Shown here one piece after another: positions 17,366 to 24,577 of a stretch of DNA of 64,000 nucleotides. A program made the translations under genes and the position numbers. The notes under the pieces are model-generated. The model saw only the letters and a program-made list of their open reading frames with translations, ran no database searches and was not told the DNA's origin. The DNA is taken from positions 16,927-80,926 of the forward strand of contig NZ_PGVF01000025.1 in assembly GCF_002860285.1 (NCBI RefSeq), in the 5' to 3' direction. Position 1 is the stretch's first letter; each line of letters starts with the position of its first letter. This stretch comes from Bacillus sp. M6-12 (GTDB lineage: Bacteria; Bacillota; Bacilli; Bacillales; DSM-1321).

Positions 17366-18154
17366 TCATTTATCAGGCTGAGCATGCTTTAAAAATTCAT
17401 TTAGATAAACCTTTGACATCGAACGGAAAGAATCTAGATTCTTGATCTCCTTGTTGCAATTTACAATCGTATAGCCTGTGCAGTATCCCAGCATGATAGG
17501 TTTGCCGTTTGTACCATAAAGCAGTTCGTCATGTAATGGATCATTATTTTTAACATGAAGATTATTTTTCAAATAAGGTTCATAAAGTTTCCGGATTGTT
17601 TTTTCATTGTATAAGGAAGTCCATTTTGCCAGATATTCCGGACCCACATGTTCTTTCACAGCTTGCTCTGCCAGCCCTTCCATCACCATTGCATCAAGTA
17701 AAGTATAATCTTCTTCATTCTTTTTGAATGTGTTTAACCGGCAAACATGGTGATATTCATGGACGAACAGAGCTTCCAGCTCTTTATCTGAAATGGACGG
17801 ATTTAGAAAGAGGAATAGTTTATCGCGAAAGGCTAATCCTGATTTATTTTCCATTCTTCTGCTAAAAATTCCTTTTGGCTGTAAAGGAAAAATTAGAACC
17901 GGAATATCAGGTCCCTTCCATGTTGACTGGTATGAATGAAGAAATTTGGCTGCCAACTCCCAAACATTCCGTTTCATCAACCCTTCCAGCTGTCTTTTCA
18001 TGCCCTGTTGTTCAATATACATCCCATGATTTCTTAAATGGGAATATAGCCTTCTTGGATTTTCCTCATTAAGCAGCTCCTGAAAATAGCTGCAGATATC
18101 CTTTTGGCTTACTTCTTTTCTTTCCAGCCACTCAAAAGTGTTAATTACAGCCAT
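17366..18154 (-). CDS. yjaZ: YjaZ-like DUF2268 putative zinc protease
   Basis: A 262-aa protein of the DUF2268 predicted Zn-dependent protease family. The motif FVHEYHHVCRL (near residue 130) supplies the HExxH zinc ligands, and a downstream VMEGLAEQAVKE (near 158) gives the conserved Glu helix. There is no obvious signal peptide, so it is probably cytoplasmic. Its position between fabF and yjbA matches B. subtilis yjaZ, but the appDFABC peptide operon that follows yjaZ there is missing. The start ATG has GGGGTG 5 bases upstream. Substrate unknown. Confidence 0.85.
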   Translation of the reverse strand: MAVINTFEWLERKEVSQKDICSYFQELLNEENPRRLYSHLRNHGMYIEQQGMKRQLEGLMKRNVWELAAKFLHSYQSTWKGPDIPVLIFPLQPKGIFSRRMENKSGLAFRDKLFLFLNPSISDKELEALFVHEYHHVCRLNTFKKNEEDYTLLDAMVMEGLAEQAVKEHVGPEYLAKWTSLYNEKTIRKLYEPYLKNNLHVKNNDPLHDELLYGTNGKPIMLGYCTGYTIVNCNKEIKNLDSFRSMSKVYLNEFLKHAQPDK

Positions 18155-18252
18155 TTACACACCCCATTTTTATAAGTGGTCTATTATATGCACATTTGGA
18201 AAAAAGAGCTCCTGAAATGAGCAATGATTGTTATAAAGGCTACACTGCCAAC

Positions 18253-18385
18253 CCATGCATGTAAGCAGTTAGCACTGCTTACATACTAGAGTCAGGGTGA
18301 GCGGAGTTTTAGGTGATTTTACATTTTATTTAATTAGGTTTTCTTATTCCGAACAATCGGTGCAGATGTCACCCCTTTACCACAG
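18253..18385 (+). repeat. R1 interspersed structured element, copy C
   Basis: The 5' hairpin is GTAAGCAGT-TAGC-ACTGCTTAC (9-bp perfect). The long-range helix pairs GGGTGA (18295-18300) with TCACCC (18369-18374). The arm ends TTTAATTAGGTTTTCTTATT. The mini-hairpin is CCGA-ACAA-TCGG, followed by TGCAG. It is the cleanest copy for structure and abuts the fabF terminator. Confidence 0.72.
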
Positions 18386-18430
18386 AAAAAAAGCCTTATC
18401 GCTCCCAGCTTGGAAGTGAAAAGGCTTTTT
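18386..18430 (-). terminator. fabF terminator
   Basis: Minus strand AAAAAGCCTTTTCACTTCC pairs with GGGAGCGATAAGGCTTTTTTT around a short loop, followed by a T-run. Confidence 0.85.
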
Positions 18431-18440
18431 GTGGAATTGT

Positions 18441-19679
18441 TTATTCAAACTTTTTAAATACTATCGTGGCATTGTGTCCTCCAAAACCAAGGGAATTACT
18501 CATGGCTCCAGTAATCTTGCCTTTGCGGGCTTCATTAGGAACATAATCCAGGTCGCAATCAGGATCTGCTTCCACTAGGTTAATAGTTGGGGGCATAATA
18601 CCGTCCCGCATTGCCTGAAGAGTAAAAATAGCTTCCACACCGCCAGCAGCCCCAAGCAGGTGTCCTGTCATTGACTTGGTTGAGCTCATGCCCATATTGT
18701 AAGCATGATCGCCGAACACTTTCTTGACTGCAAGTGTTTCAAATTTATCGTTGTAAGGCGTGCTGGTTCCGTGAGCATTGACATATTGAATATCTTCTGG
18801 CTTCATCCCTGCATCATTTAAAGCCATCTGCATTGCTCTTGCTCCGCCTTCGCCTTCAGGGGCTGGGGCGGTGATGTGATACGCGTCCCCGGTAGCACCG
18901 TAGCCCACGATTTCAGCATAAATTTTTGCACCGCGGTTTAATGCATGCTCCAATTCCTCAAGCACAACAATACCCGCACCTTCCCCGATAACAAAACCAT
19001 CGCGGTTCTTGTCAAATGGGCGGCTTGCTGTTTCTGGATCCGGATTGGTTGAAAGGGCCGTATTTGCACAGAAACCTGCTACAGACATTTTTGTGATAGG
19101 GGCTTCAGCACCGCCGCTAACCATTACATCTGCATCTCCGCGCTGAATAACCTTAAATGCATCACCAATTGAATTTGTTCCAGTGGCACATGCCGTAACC
19201 GTACAAGAGTTGACTCCGCGAGCACCAAGCATGATCGATACCTGTCCCGTTGCCATATCAGGTATGATCATCGGAACAAAGAAGGGGCTTACACGCTTGT
19301 AGCCGCGATTGAGGAAGATCTCATATTGATTTTCAAATGTTTCCATGCCGCCAATCCCTGAACCGATCCATACTCCAACCCGATCAGAATTCTCATCGCT
19401 AATCTCCAGATTTGCATCCTTAACAGCCATCATGGAAGCGGCTACCGCATAATGCGTGAACCGATCCATCTTACGGGCATCCTTACGGTCAATATACTTT
19501 TCTATATCAAAGTCTTTTAGCTCTGCTGCCACTTTTGCAGGATATTCATCCTTATTTAGCCTTGTAAGCGGCCCGACACCCGATTTTCCTTCAATAATGG
19601 CGGCCCAGGTTGTTTCCGCATCATTTCCTAAAGGAGTAACTGATCCAATTCCTGTAACTACTACTCGACGGTTATTCAT
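18441..19679 (-). CDS. fabF: 3-oxoacyl-ACP synthase II (KASII)
   Basis: Condensing enzyme for elongation in type II fatty-acid synthesis: acyl-ACP plus malonyl-ACP. The 412-aa protein has the KAS II triad: nucleophile Cys in VTACATGTNS (near 164), His in NAHGTSTPYND (near 304) and His in STKSMTGHLLGAAGG (near 340). It starts MNNRRVVVTGIGSVTPLGND and ends GGHNATIVFKKFE, both typical. It lies 42 bp after fabH and is co-transcribed with it, so it should share the FapR-controlled promoter. Full length (B. subtilis FabF 413 aa). Confidence 0.97.
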   Translation of the reverse strand: MNNRRVVVTGIGSVTPLGNDAETTWAAIIEGKSGVGPLTRLNKDEYPAKVAAELKDFDIEKYIDRKDARKMDRFTHYAVAASMMAVKDANLEISDENSDRVGVWIGSGIGGMETFENQYEIFLNRGYKRVSPFFVPMIIPDMATGQVSIMLGARGVNSCTVTACATGTNSIGDAFKVIQRGDADVMVSGGAEAPITKMSVAGFCANTALSTNPDPETASRPFDKNRDGFVIGEGAGIVVLEELEHALNRGAKIYAEIVGYGATGDAYHITAPAPEGEGGARAMQMALNDAGMKPEDIQYVNAHGTSTPYNDKFETLAVKKVFGDHAYNMGMSSTKSMTGHLLGAAGGVEAIFTLQAMRDGIMPPTINLVEADPDCDLDYVPNEARKGKITGAMSNSLGFGGHNATIVFKKFE

Positions 19680-19721
19680 TATTCCCTTCTTCCTTTCGTT
19701 CGCTTTTAATGTACGAAATAA

Positions 19722-20654
19722 TTATTTACCCCATCTTAGTGCAATTGCACCCCAAGTCAGGCCTGCCCCGAAGCCGACCATAACGATTAAATCATTATCT
19801 TTAATCTTGCCCGCTTCCAATTCCTCTACTAAGGCAATCGGAATAGAGGCTGCAGATGTGTTTCCATATTTGTGGATAGTCTTTGACATTTTTTCAGCAG
19901 GCAGCTCCAGACGTTCCCGAGATGCTTCCATGATCCTAATATTGGCCTGATGGGGAACAAGGAGATCTACGTCTTCTTTCTTTAAGTCTGCCTTTTTCAG
20001 GACATTTATGCAGGATTCACCCATTTGACGGACAGCAAATTTATAAACTTCTCTGCCATTCATCTTCAAGTGATCCTTGTGGTATAAATGGTTTCCGCCT
20101 GAACCATCTGAACCCAGCTCAAAAGACAGGATTCCTTTTCCATCCGAAACTGGCCCCATTATGGCTGCACCGGCACCGTCACCAAACAGAACGGCTGTGT
20201 TGCGGTCATTCCAATCAGTGATTTTAGATAGCTTTTCTACACCAATAACCAGGACGGTTTTATACGCACCAGACTGGATAAATTGTCCTCCGGTTACCAT
20301 ACCATACATAAAACCGGCGCATGCGGCGCTGATGTCCATGGCGGCTGCTTTTTTCGCACCCAGTTTTTCCTGGAGAACGCAGGCCATTGATGGAAATGGC
20401 TGATCTGGTGTTACAGTAGCGACGAGAATCATATCGATATCTTCCGCGTCTATTTTTGCATTCTCAATCGCCTTTAACGCAGCTTGGTATGCCAAATCAG
20501 AAGTATCCATTTCGTCGCCGGCAATTCGGCGTTCTTCAATTCCAGTCCTTGTTCTTATCCATTCGTCGGAAGTATCCATTACTTTTTCAAGATCTGCGTT
20601 GGTTACAACTTTCTCAGGCAAATACCGGCCCATGCCCCAAACTCCAGCATTCAT
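19722..20654 (-). CDS. fabH: 3-oxoacyl-ACP synthase III (KASIII)
   Basis: Starts fatty-acid synthesis by condensing acetyl or branched acyl-CoA with malonyl-ACP. It is 310 aa from ATG at 20654, which has AGGGG 9 bases upstream; a longer frame adds 11 non-conserved residues. The triad is Cys in DISAACAGFMYG (near 111), His in LVPHQANIRIMEAS (near 238) and Asn in YGNTSAASIP (near 268). The neighbourhood (fabF downstream, yjzB divergent) matches the fabHA locus of B. subtilis. A FapR-like operator overlaps its promoter. Confidence 0.97.
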   Translation of the reverse strand: MNAGVWGMGRYLPEKVVTNADLEKVMDTSDEWIRTRTGIEERRIAGDEMDTSDLAYQAALKAIENAKIDAEDIDMILVATVTPDQPFPSMACVLQEKLGAKKAAAMDISAACAGFMYGMVTGGQFIQSGAYKTVLVIGVEKLSKITDWNDRNTAVLFGDGAGAAIMGPVSDGKGILSFELGSDGSGGNHLYHKDHLKMNGREVYKFAVRQMGESCINVLKKADLKKEDVDLLVPHQANIRIMEASRERLELPAEKMSKTIHKYGNTSAASIPIALVEELEAGKIKDNDLIVMVGFGAGLTWGAIALRWGK

Positions 20655-20705
20655 TTTAGGCAACCCCTTTATAATTAAAATAAACAAACCGAATTATTAT
20701 CAATT

Positions 20706-20724
20706 ATTATGACTTGGTACTAAT
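20706..20724 (-). promoter_or_regulatory. FapR-like operator and fabH promoter
   Basis: Minus strand ATTAGTACCAAGTCATAAT is an imperfect inverted repeat close to the known FapR site (TTAGTACC-type half). It overlaps a -10-like CATAAT with TTTAGG 17 bp upstream. Placement in front of fabHF fits malonyl-CoA-responsive repression by FapR. Confidence 0.72.
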
Positions 20725-20847
20725 TTTACCTAAATTTACACTTTCATGCAATACTTTAATCTCAACTATCGAAGAAGGACAAGTGCCTGCTCAACTTCAT
20801 CCATGCTGTCATATTCTAGTAAAAAATAGATTTGGGAGTGTTGCAGA

Positions 20848-21078
20848 GTGGTTTTTTTTAGCGGCAAGAATGACAATAGACACCAAGACCGGCTCAGCCA
20901 AATGATGTTCGGCAGCAGAAGGGCAGGTAAGAAAGAATCGGATATCCAAAGCTTGATTTCAAATATTAATTATATGGAGCTAATGGAGCATGTAGATACA
21001 ATTATGAATACTTATTCGGAATTTAAACCTGTAATTAAAAAGTTCAACCCGATGATTAACCGTTTTCTAAAAAAGTAA
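20848..21078 (+). CDS. yjzB: Small YjzB-like protein
   Basis: A 76-aa basic protein, MVFFSGKNDNRHQDRL..., with a helical C-terminal half ending FNPMINRFLKK. It lies divergent from fabH and convergent to comZ, the position of yjzB in B. subtilis. I name it from position and size, not from a certain sequence match. The start is GTG at 20848 with GGGAG about 9 bases upstream. No membrane segment or catalytic motif is seen; function is unknown. A bidirectional terminator follows. Confidence 0.6.
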   Translation: MVFFSGKNDNRHQDRLSQMMFGSRRAGKKESDIQSLISNINYMELMEHVDTIMNTYSEFKPVIKKFNPMINRFLKK

Positions 21079-21110
21079 GTAGAACTTCATCCAGGCTTTG
21101 TAAATCAATC

Positions 21111-21146
21111 AAAAAACCTTGCCCGTTCCAGCTGGCAAGGTTTTTT
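21111..21146. terminator. Bidirectional terminator of yjzB and comZ
   Basis: AAAAAACCTTGCC and GGCAAGGTTTTTT form a 13-bp perfect stem with a 10-nt loop. Confidence 0.92.
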
Positions 21147-21155
21147 ATAAGATAA

Positions 21156-21344
21156 CTATTCTTCTTTTAATGCATCCTGTTTACCAAGCTCATAAGCTTC
21201 AGTCATTACCTTTTGGAACAGCTCGAGGAATGGCTGCATCATTTCCATAGAAAATTCAATGCCAGCTTCGTCCATTTTTGCTTTTGCCTCAGGAAAGTAT
21301 TTCATTGCAATCGTCATAAACTCCATCGTTTTATCCTGGTTCAT
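21156..21344 (-). CDS. comZ: ComG operon repressor ComZ
   Basis: A 62-aa protein that in B. subtilis lowers comG expression and is co-transcribed with med. The sequence MNQDKTMEFMTIAMKYFPEAKAKMDEAGIEFSMEMMQPF... follows ComZ closely. I chose ATG at 21344, 8 bases after AAGGAG and matching the B. subtilis N-terminus; an upstream ATG would overlap the end of med. It starts 13 bp after the med stop, so the pair is an operon. Confidence 0.9.
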   Translation of the reverse strand: MNQDKTMEFMTIAMKYFPEAKAKMDEAGIEFSMEMMQPFLELFQKVMTEAYELGKQDALKEE

Positions 21345-21357
21345 TAGTATCGCTCCT

Positions 21358-22311
21358 TCATTCATTTGGCAGTTTGCCCGTTTTTATATACCTTTTGATA
21401 TGGTTGTCCATTTGCTTTTGAAAGGCTTTATCTACAACAGGGCTATAATCCCCCATAGATATTACACCATCCTGAAAATCAAAATACAAATTTCCTGATT
21501 TTAATTCTCCGTCATTAAACTTTTGGGCGGCCAATTCGTAAAGAATGTCCACATGCTGCACAGTACTTGTTAAAACAGTTGTTTCTCCAAGATCCTTCTG
21601 ATCTGAAACAAAGCCGATTGCATACAAGCCTTTTTCCTTTATTTTTTCAATGACAGGCACGTTAAAACCATCGCCGGCCGGATAAACTACATCCGCCCCG
21701 TTTTCCAGCATCTTCTCGAGAAGCAGGAGCGCCTTTTCAGAATGGTCCCAGTTGTTCACATATTGGATATCAACTTCAACATCATCATCCTGGAACTTTG
21801 CCCCTTCGTAAAAGCCTTCAACCTCCGGCTGCCACTCAAATGCTGCAATTACACCGACTTTCTTTGATTTAGACATTTTCGCTGCGACCATTCCGCCGAA
21901 AAAGCCCATCGCGTTCGATTCAAAGCTAAGGCTAGTGGTATTCCGTTCCCTTGCATCTCCGTTAAAGGTGACAAAATGGATATTCTTATATTCACTTGCC
22001 AGCTCATTAAAAATTTCTGTATAATCATTCCCATGCCCAATAATCAAGTTGACGCCTTTTTCATCAAAGTCTTTCACAGCCTGTTCTACGATTATATTAG
22101 AAACCATTCCTTCCTTATAAAAAACATCAATTCCAAATTCTTCTTGAATTTTCAGCAAGCCTTTATAGCCTTTTGTTCCCCATACTTGATCATGGATCGT
22201 TTCAGGCACTAGAAGTCCCACTTTTTCAAGTTTCCCGCTGTTTAGCGGTTTTGCACAGCCGGTAAGCATCATAATAAACACAATGAGAACCGAGACCGTA
22301 TTCTTAAACAT
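21358..22311 (-). CDS. med: Med, BMP-family lipoprotein, positive regulator of comK
   Basis: A 317-aa surface lipoprotein of the BMP/PBP1-ABC family. The signal MFKNTVSVLIVFIMMLTGC ends in the lipobox LTGC with Cys 19. Then come the ligand-binding folds with VGLLVPETIHDQVWGTKGYKGL, NLIIGHGNDYTEIF and VYPAGDGFNVPVIE. Start ATG at 22311 lies 9 bases after AAGGAG. In B. subtilis Med positively affects comK expression; its ligand is unknown (some BMP proteins bind nucleosides). It is followed by comZ. Confidence 0.9.
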   Translation of the reverse strand: MFKNTVSVLIVFIMMLTGCAKPLNSGKLEKVGLLVPETIHDQVWGTKGYKGLLKIQEEFGIDVFYKEGMVSNIIVEQAVKDFDEKGVNLIIGHGNDYTEIFNELASEYKNIHFVTFNGDARERNTTSLSFESNAMGFFGGMVAAKMSKSKKVGVIAAFEWQPEVEGFYEGAKFQDDDVEVDIQYVNNWDHSEKALLLLEKMLENGADVVYPAGDGFNVPVIEKIKEKGLYAIGFVSDQKDLGETTVLTSTVQHVDILYELAAQKFNDGELKSGNLYFDFQDGVISMGDYSPVVDKAFQKQMDNHIKRYIKTGKLPNE

Positions 22312-22454
22312 TTTTCGCAACTCCTTCAATAAATGAACCCGTCCTTGAAATAGGATAACAGGAAATCGTTTACCTTTCAAAAAATAGGCAAAAAGACCCC
22401 CCCTAAACTCCTTCGCAGATTAAAAAGGTATTTTATTGAAACTTGCTTTCTGCG

Positions 22455-23264
22455 TTAGGTATCCTGAAGCCTACGGTGTTCCCTCTGGATCCATATTCCT
22501 TCTTTTGGCGAGGTTTTATTTCTAAGTATATAGCTTATATCCTCCCTTTTTATCTGATTCTTACAGGTTGTGCTTACACTGGAAAGCTGCTTTTCATTGA
22601 ACAGCTGTTTGGCGCAGTTAATCCATTGGTCCTTTTTAAGACTTTTCACTATTATTCTCTTTTCCGGGGAATCTAAGATTTCCTTTAATTCGTTAAGGAA
22701 ATCAGTTATATAGACGGCATCCTCAGTATATTCTTTATTTAATGCTTGAGCCACTTCATGTTCAGACTTCCCTCTTATTCCTGCTTCAAATGACATACTC
22801 TCAGGCTGCCAAGGTCCATATATAGTTGGCAAAAATATCCATTTATCCAGCATTATCTCAAAGTTACTGTATATCTCCAGCATGGAGGAACCCTGTTCTC
22901 CTGATTCATCCTTATTTAGAGGCCAGAAAAATAGAATCCGAGGCTGCTTTACCTGTAAAGCCTTCCATTTCTGTGCAAGTTTTTGTATTTCCGCATAAAC
23001 ATCAGTTGGATTATTGCCTTTCTTTAGATAATCATACACAAAAAAGTAAATGACAGTATTCTCAGATATTGAATCAAGCATCTCCGCTTGCTTCTGATAA
23101 CAAAAATTTGCATTGCGGCCTATTTCCAGCATTTTTCCTTCATACTCTTCTCCCATGCTTCCATCCAGGGTTGTACCGATTACTTCCAGTCCATCCTCCA
23201 GCAGATGTTTACTGACATGAAAGCCGAGAAACTCATAAGCACCAATTACAATCGCATCGGCCAT
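22455..23264 (-). CDS. yjaV: YjaV-like NAD(P)-binding epimerase-type protein
   Basis: A 269-aa protein that starts MADAIVIGAYEFLGFHVSKHLLEDGLEVIGTT, a degenerate extended-SDR Rossmann motif (GAYEFLG in place of GxxGxxG). A later FLPTIYGPWQPESMSF resembles the epimerase family's post-catalytic segment, but no YxxxK pair is evident, so catalysis is doubtful. It occupies the yjaV position between yjaU and med. The symbol is by position plus general type; function is unknown. Confidence 0.65.
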   Translation of the reverse strand: MADAIVIGAYEFLGFHVSKHLLEDGLEVIGTTLDGSMGEEYEGKMLEIGRNANFCYQKQAEMLDSISENTVIYFFVYDYLKKGNNPTDVYAEIQKLAQKWKALQVKQPRILFFWPLNKDESGEQGSSMLEIYSNFEIMLDKWIFLPTIYGPWQPESMSFEAGIRGKSEHEVAQALNKEYTEDAVYITDFLNELKEILDSPEKRIIVKSLKKDQWINCAKQLFNEKQLSSVSTTCKNQIKREDISYILRNKTSPKEGIWIQREHRRLQDT

Positions 23265-23370
23265 TGTAAAAACCTCCTCGCCGTTCCCCCTGTATATTTT
23301 TAATGAATCTTACCTTCCTGTCTTATGCTTTGCAGTATGGTATGCGTCAAGTAATGCTTTTATCCGTAAT

Positions 23371-24099
23371 TTATAGAGTGTTTTCGTATTTTCTGAAAAA
23401 CCCGCATGCTTCCGAAGCTATCTTATACCGTTTTTCAGGCATTAAATATTGGATTTCAAAATTCACGCCATTTTTTAAAGAAGTCTGTTCCATCATTTTA
23501 TAGATCAGGGAGGATGCAGTTTCCCCTCCTCCTATAATATGAATAATTCTTAATGGGACGGTTCCCCGCCATTCGATACTATTCGTATCAAGTATCATCT
23601 CTTCCATTTCCTTGGCTTTCATCCCGTATGCAAAAGCCGCTTCTTGTATCCATTTTTTATAAAAAACCTTGTTTTGCTGTTCTTTCCTCAGGCAATCTCT
23701 TAAGGAAAGAAGAGGATTTAAAAAAACGGCTGATCGTACGCGCTCCTCCAAAAGTTCAATTAGTTTTAAAGCTGTTAATGCTCCCATCCCCTCTGCCAGG
23801 ATATGAATCTTTTCGTTTAAAATTTCGTTTTTCATTATTATGTGATATAAGCGCAGAGCCAAATAGGAAGCCTTGGGACTTCCCCAATTAGCTCCATACA
23901 GGTTGGACGAATACAGTGTATATCCTTGCGTCTTTAAATGGTGAACAATTTGCAGCCTTCCAGGATGTGTGGACCAAAACGCTCCGCTGCTGTTGACATA
24001 ATGGGTTCGATCGCCAATAACAAGCACAGAAAATCCGCTTGGCTTGCTTGGGTAATAGATGATATTCCATTGTCCATCCATTTCAAATATGCGTTCCAT
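23371..24099 (-). CDS. yjaU: YjaU-like alpha/beta-hydrolase fold protein without the catalytic serine
   Basis: A 242-aa protein. The strand-helix pattern VLVIGDRTHYVNSSGAFW, HHLKTQGYTLYSSNLYGANWG and IHILAEGMGALTALKLIE is that of an alpha/beta hydrolase. The nucleophile elbow reads AEGMG where active enzymes have GxSxG, so the serine is replaced by Gly. I infer a non-catalytic or altered role. The start ATG at 24099 follows AAGGAG at 11 bases; a frame extension upstream lacks a better site. It sits between yjzD (divergent) and yjaV as in B. subtilis. Confidence 0.65.
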   Translation of the reverse strand: MERIFEMDGQWNIIYYPSKPSGFSVLVIGDRTHYVNSSGAFWSTHPGRLQIVHHLKTQGYTLYSSNLYGANWGSPKASYLALRLYHIIMKNEILNEKIHILAEGMGALTALKLIELLEERVRSAVFLNPLLSLRDCLRKEQQNKVFYKKWIQEAAFAYGMKAKEMEEMILDTNSIEWRGTVPLRIIHIIGGGETASSLIYKMMEQTSLKNGVNFEIQYLMPEKRYKIASEACGFFRKYENTL

Positions 24100-24329
24100 C
24101 AGTAGTTGAACTCCTTTTTGGGAAATACTCATATTAATGTATGTATGTTCTTTATATGAGAGAGGGATATTGCCCATTTTCTATTATTTTCGTACCTGAG
24201 AAGGACTTTTGAAAATTACATTGAAGGGAAGAATTATCTGATCTGCAAAAAATACATGGAAATATTATTTTCTACTATTTTTATATGTGGTAATATAATA
24301 TTGATTGTAAGGGAACGAGGTGATTATCG

Positions 24330-24518
24330 GTGAAGTATTTTTGGACCGCTTTCTGGACCTTTTTATTAGTGCAAATGCTTACATATGTTGTAGGCTCGAT
24401 GATTGGAGTAGACTTCAATTTTAAAACCGGCACAATTTTATCTGTTGTTACAACTATTTTAATTTTCATCATTCCTGCTATTATTCCAAATGACCCTGTT
24501 CATAAAGGAAGCCATTAA
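24330..24518 (+). CDS. yjzD: YjzD-like DUF2929 membrane protein
   Basis: A 62-aa protein with two membrane helices (about residues 5-25 and 33-53), MKYFWTAFWTFLLVQMLTYVVGSMIGVDFNFKTGTILS..., the DUF2929 pattern. The start is GTG at 24330 with GAGGTG 7 bases upstream. A consensus -10 TATAAT lies at 24294-24299. B. subtilis yjzD, next to yjaU, has been tied to fatty-acid-gene regulation by position only. No function is evident here. Confidence 0.8.
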   Translation: MKYFWTAFWTFLLVQMLTYVVGSMIGVDFNFKTGTILSVVTTILIFIIPAIIPNDPVHKGSH

Positions 24519-24530
24519 TTAATGGTAAGT

Positions 24531-24562
24531 AAAAACCTTGTCCAAAAAGACAAGGTTTTTTG
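24531..24562. terminator. Bidirectional terminator between yjzD and clpB
   Basis: AAAACCTTGTC-CAAAAA-GACAAGGTTTT, an 11-bp perfect stem with T-runs on both strands. Confidence 0.92.
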
Positions 24563-24577
24563 CTGTTTTTTTAGGCA

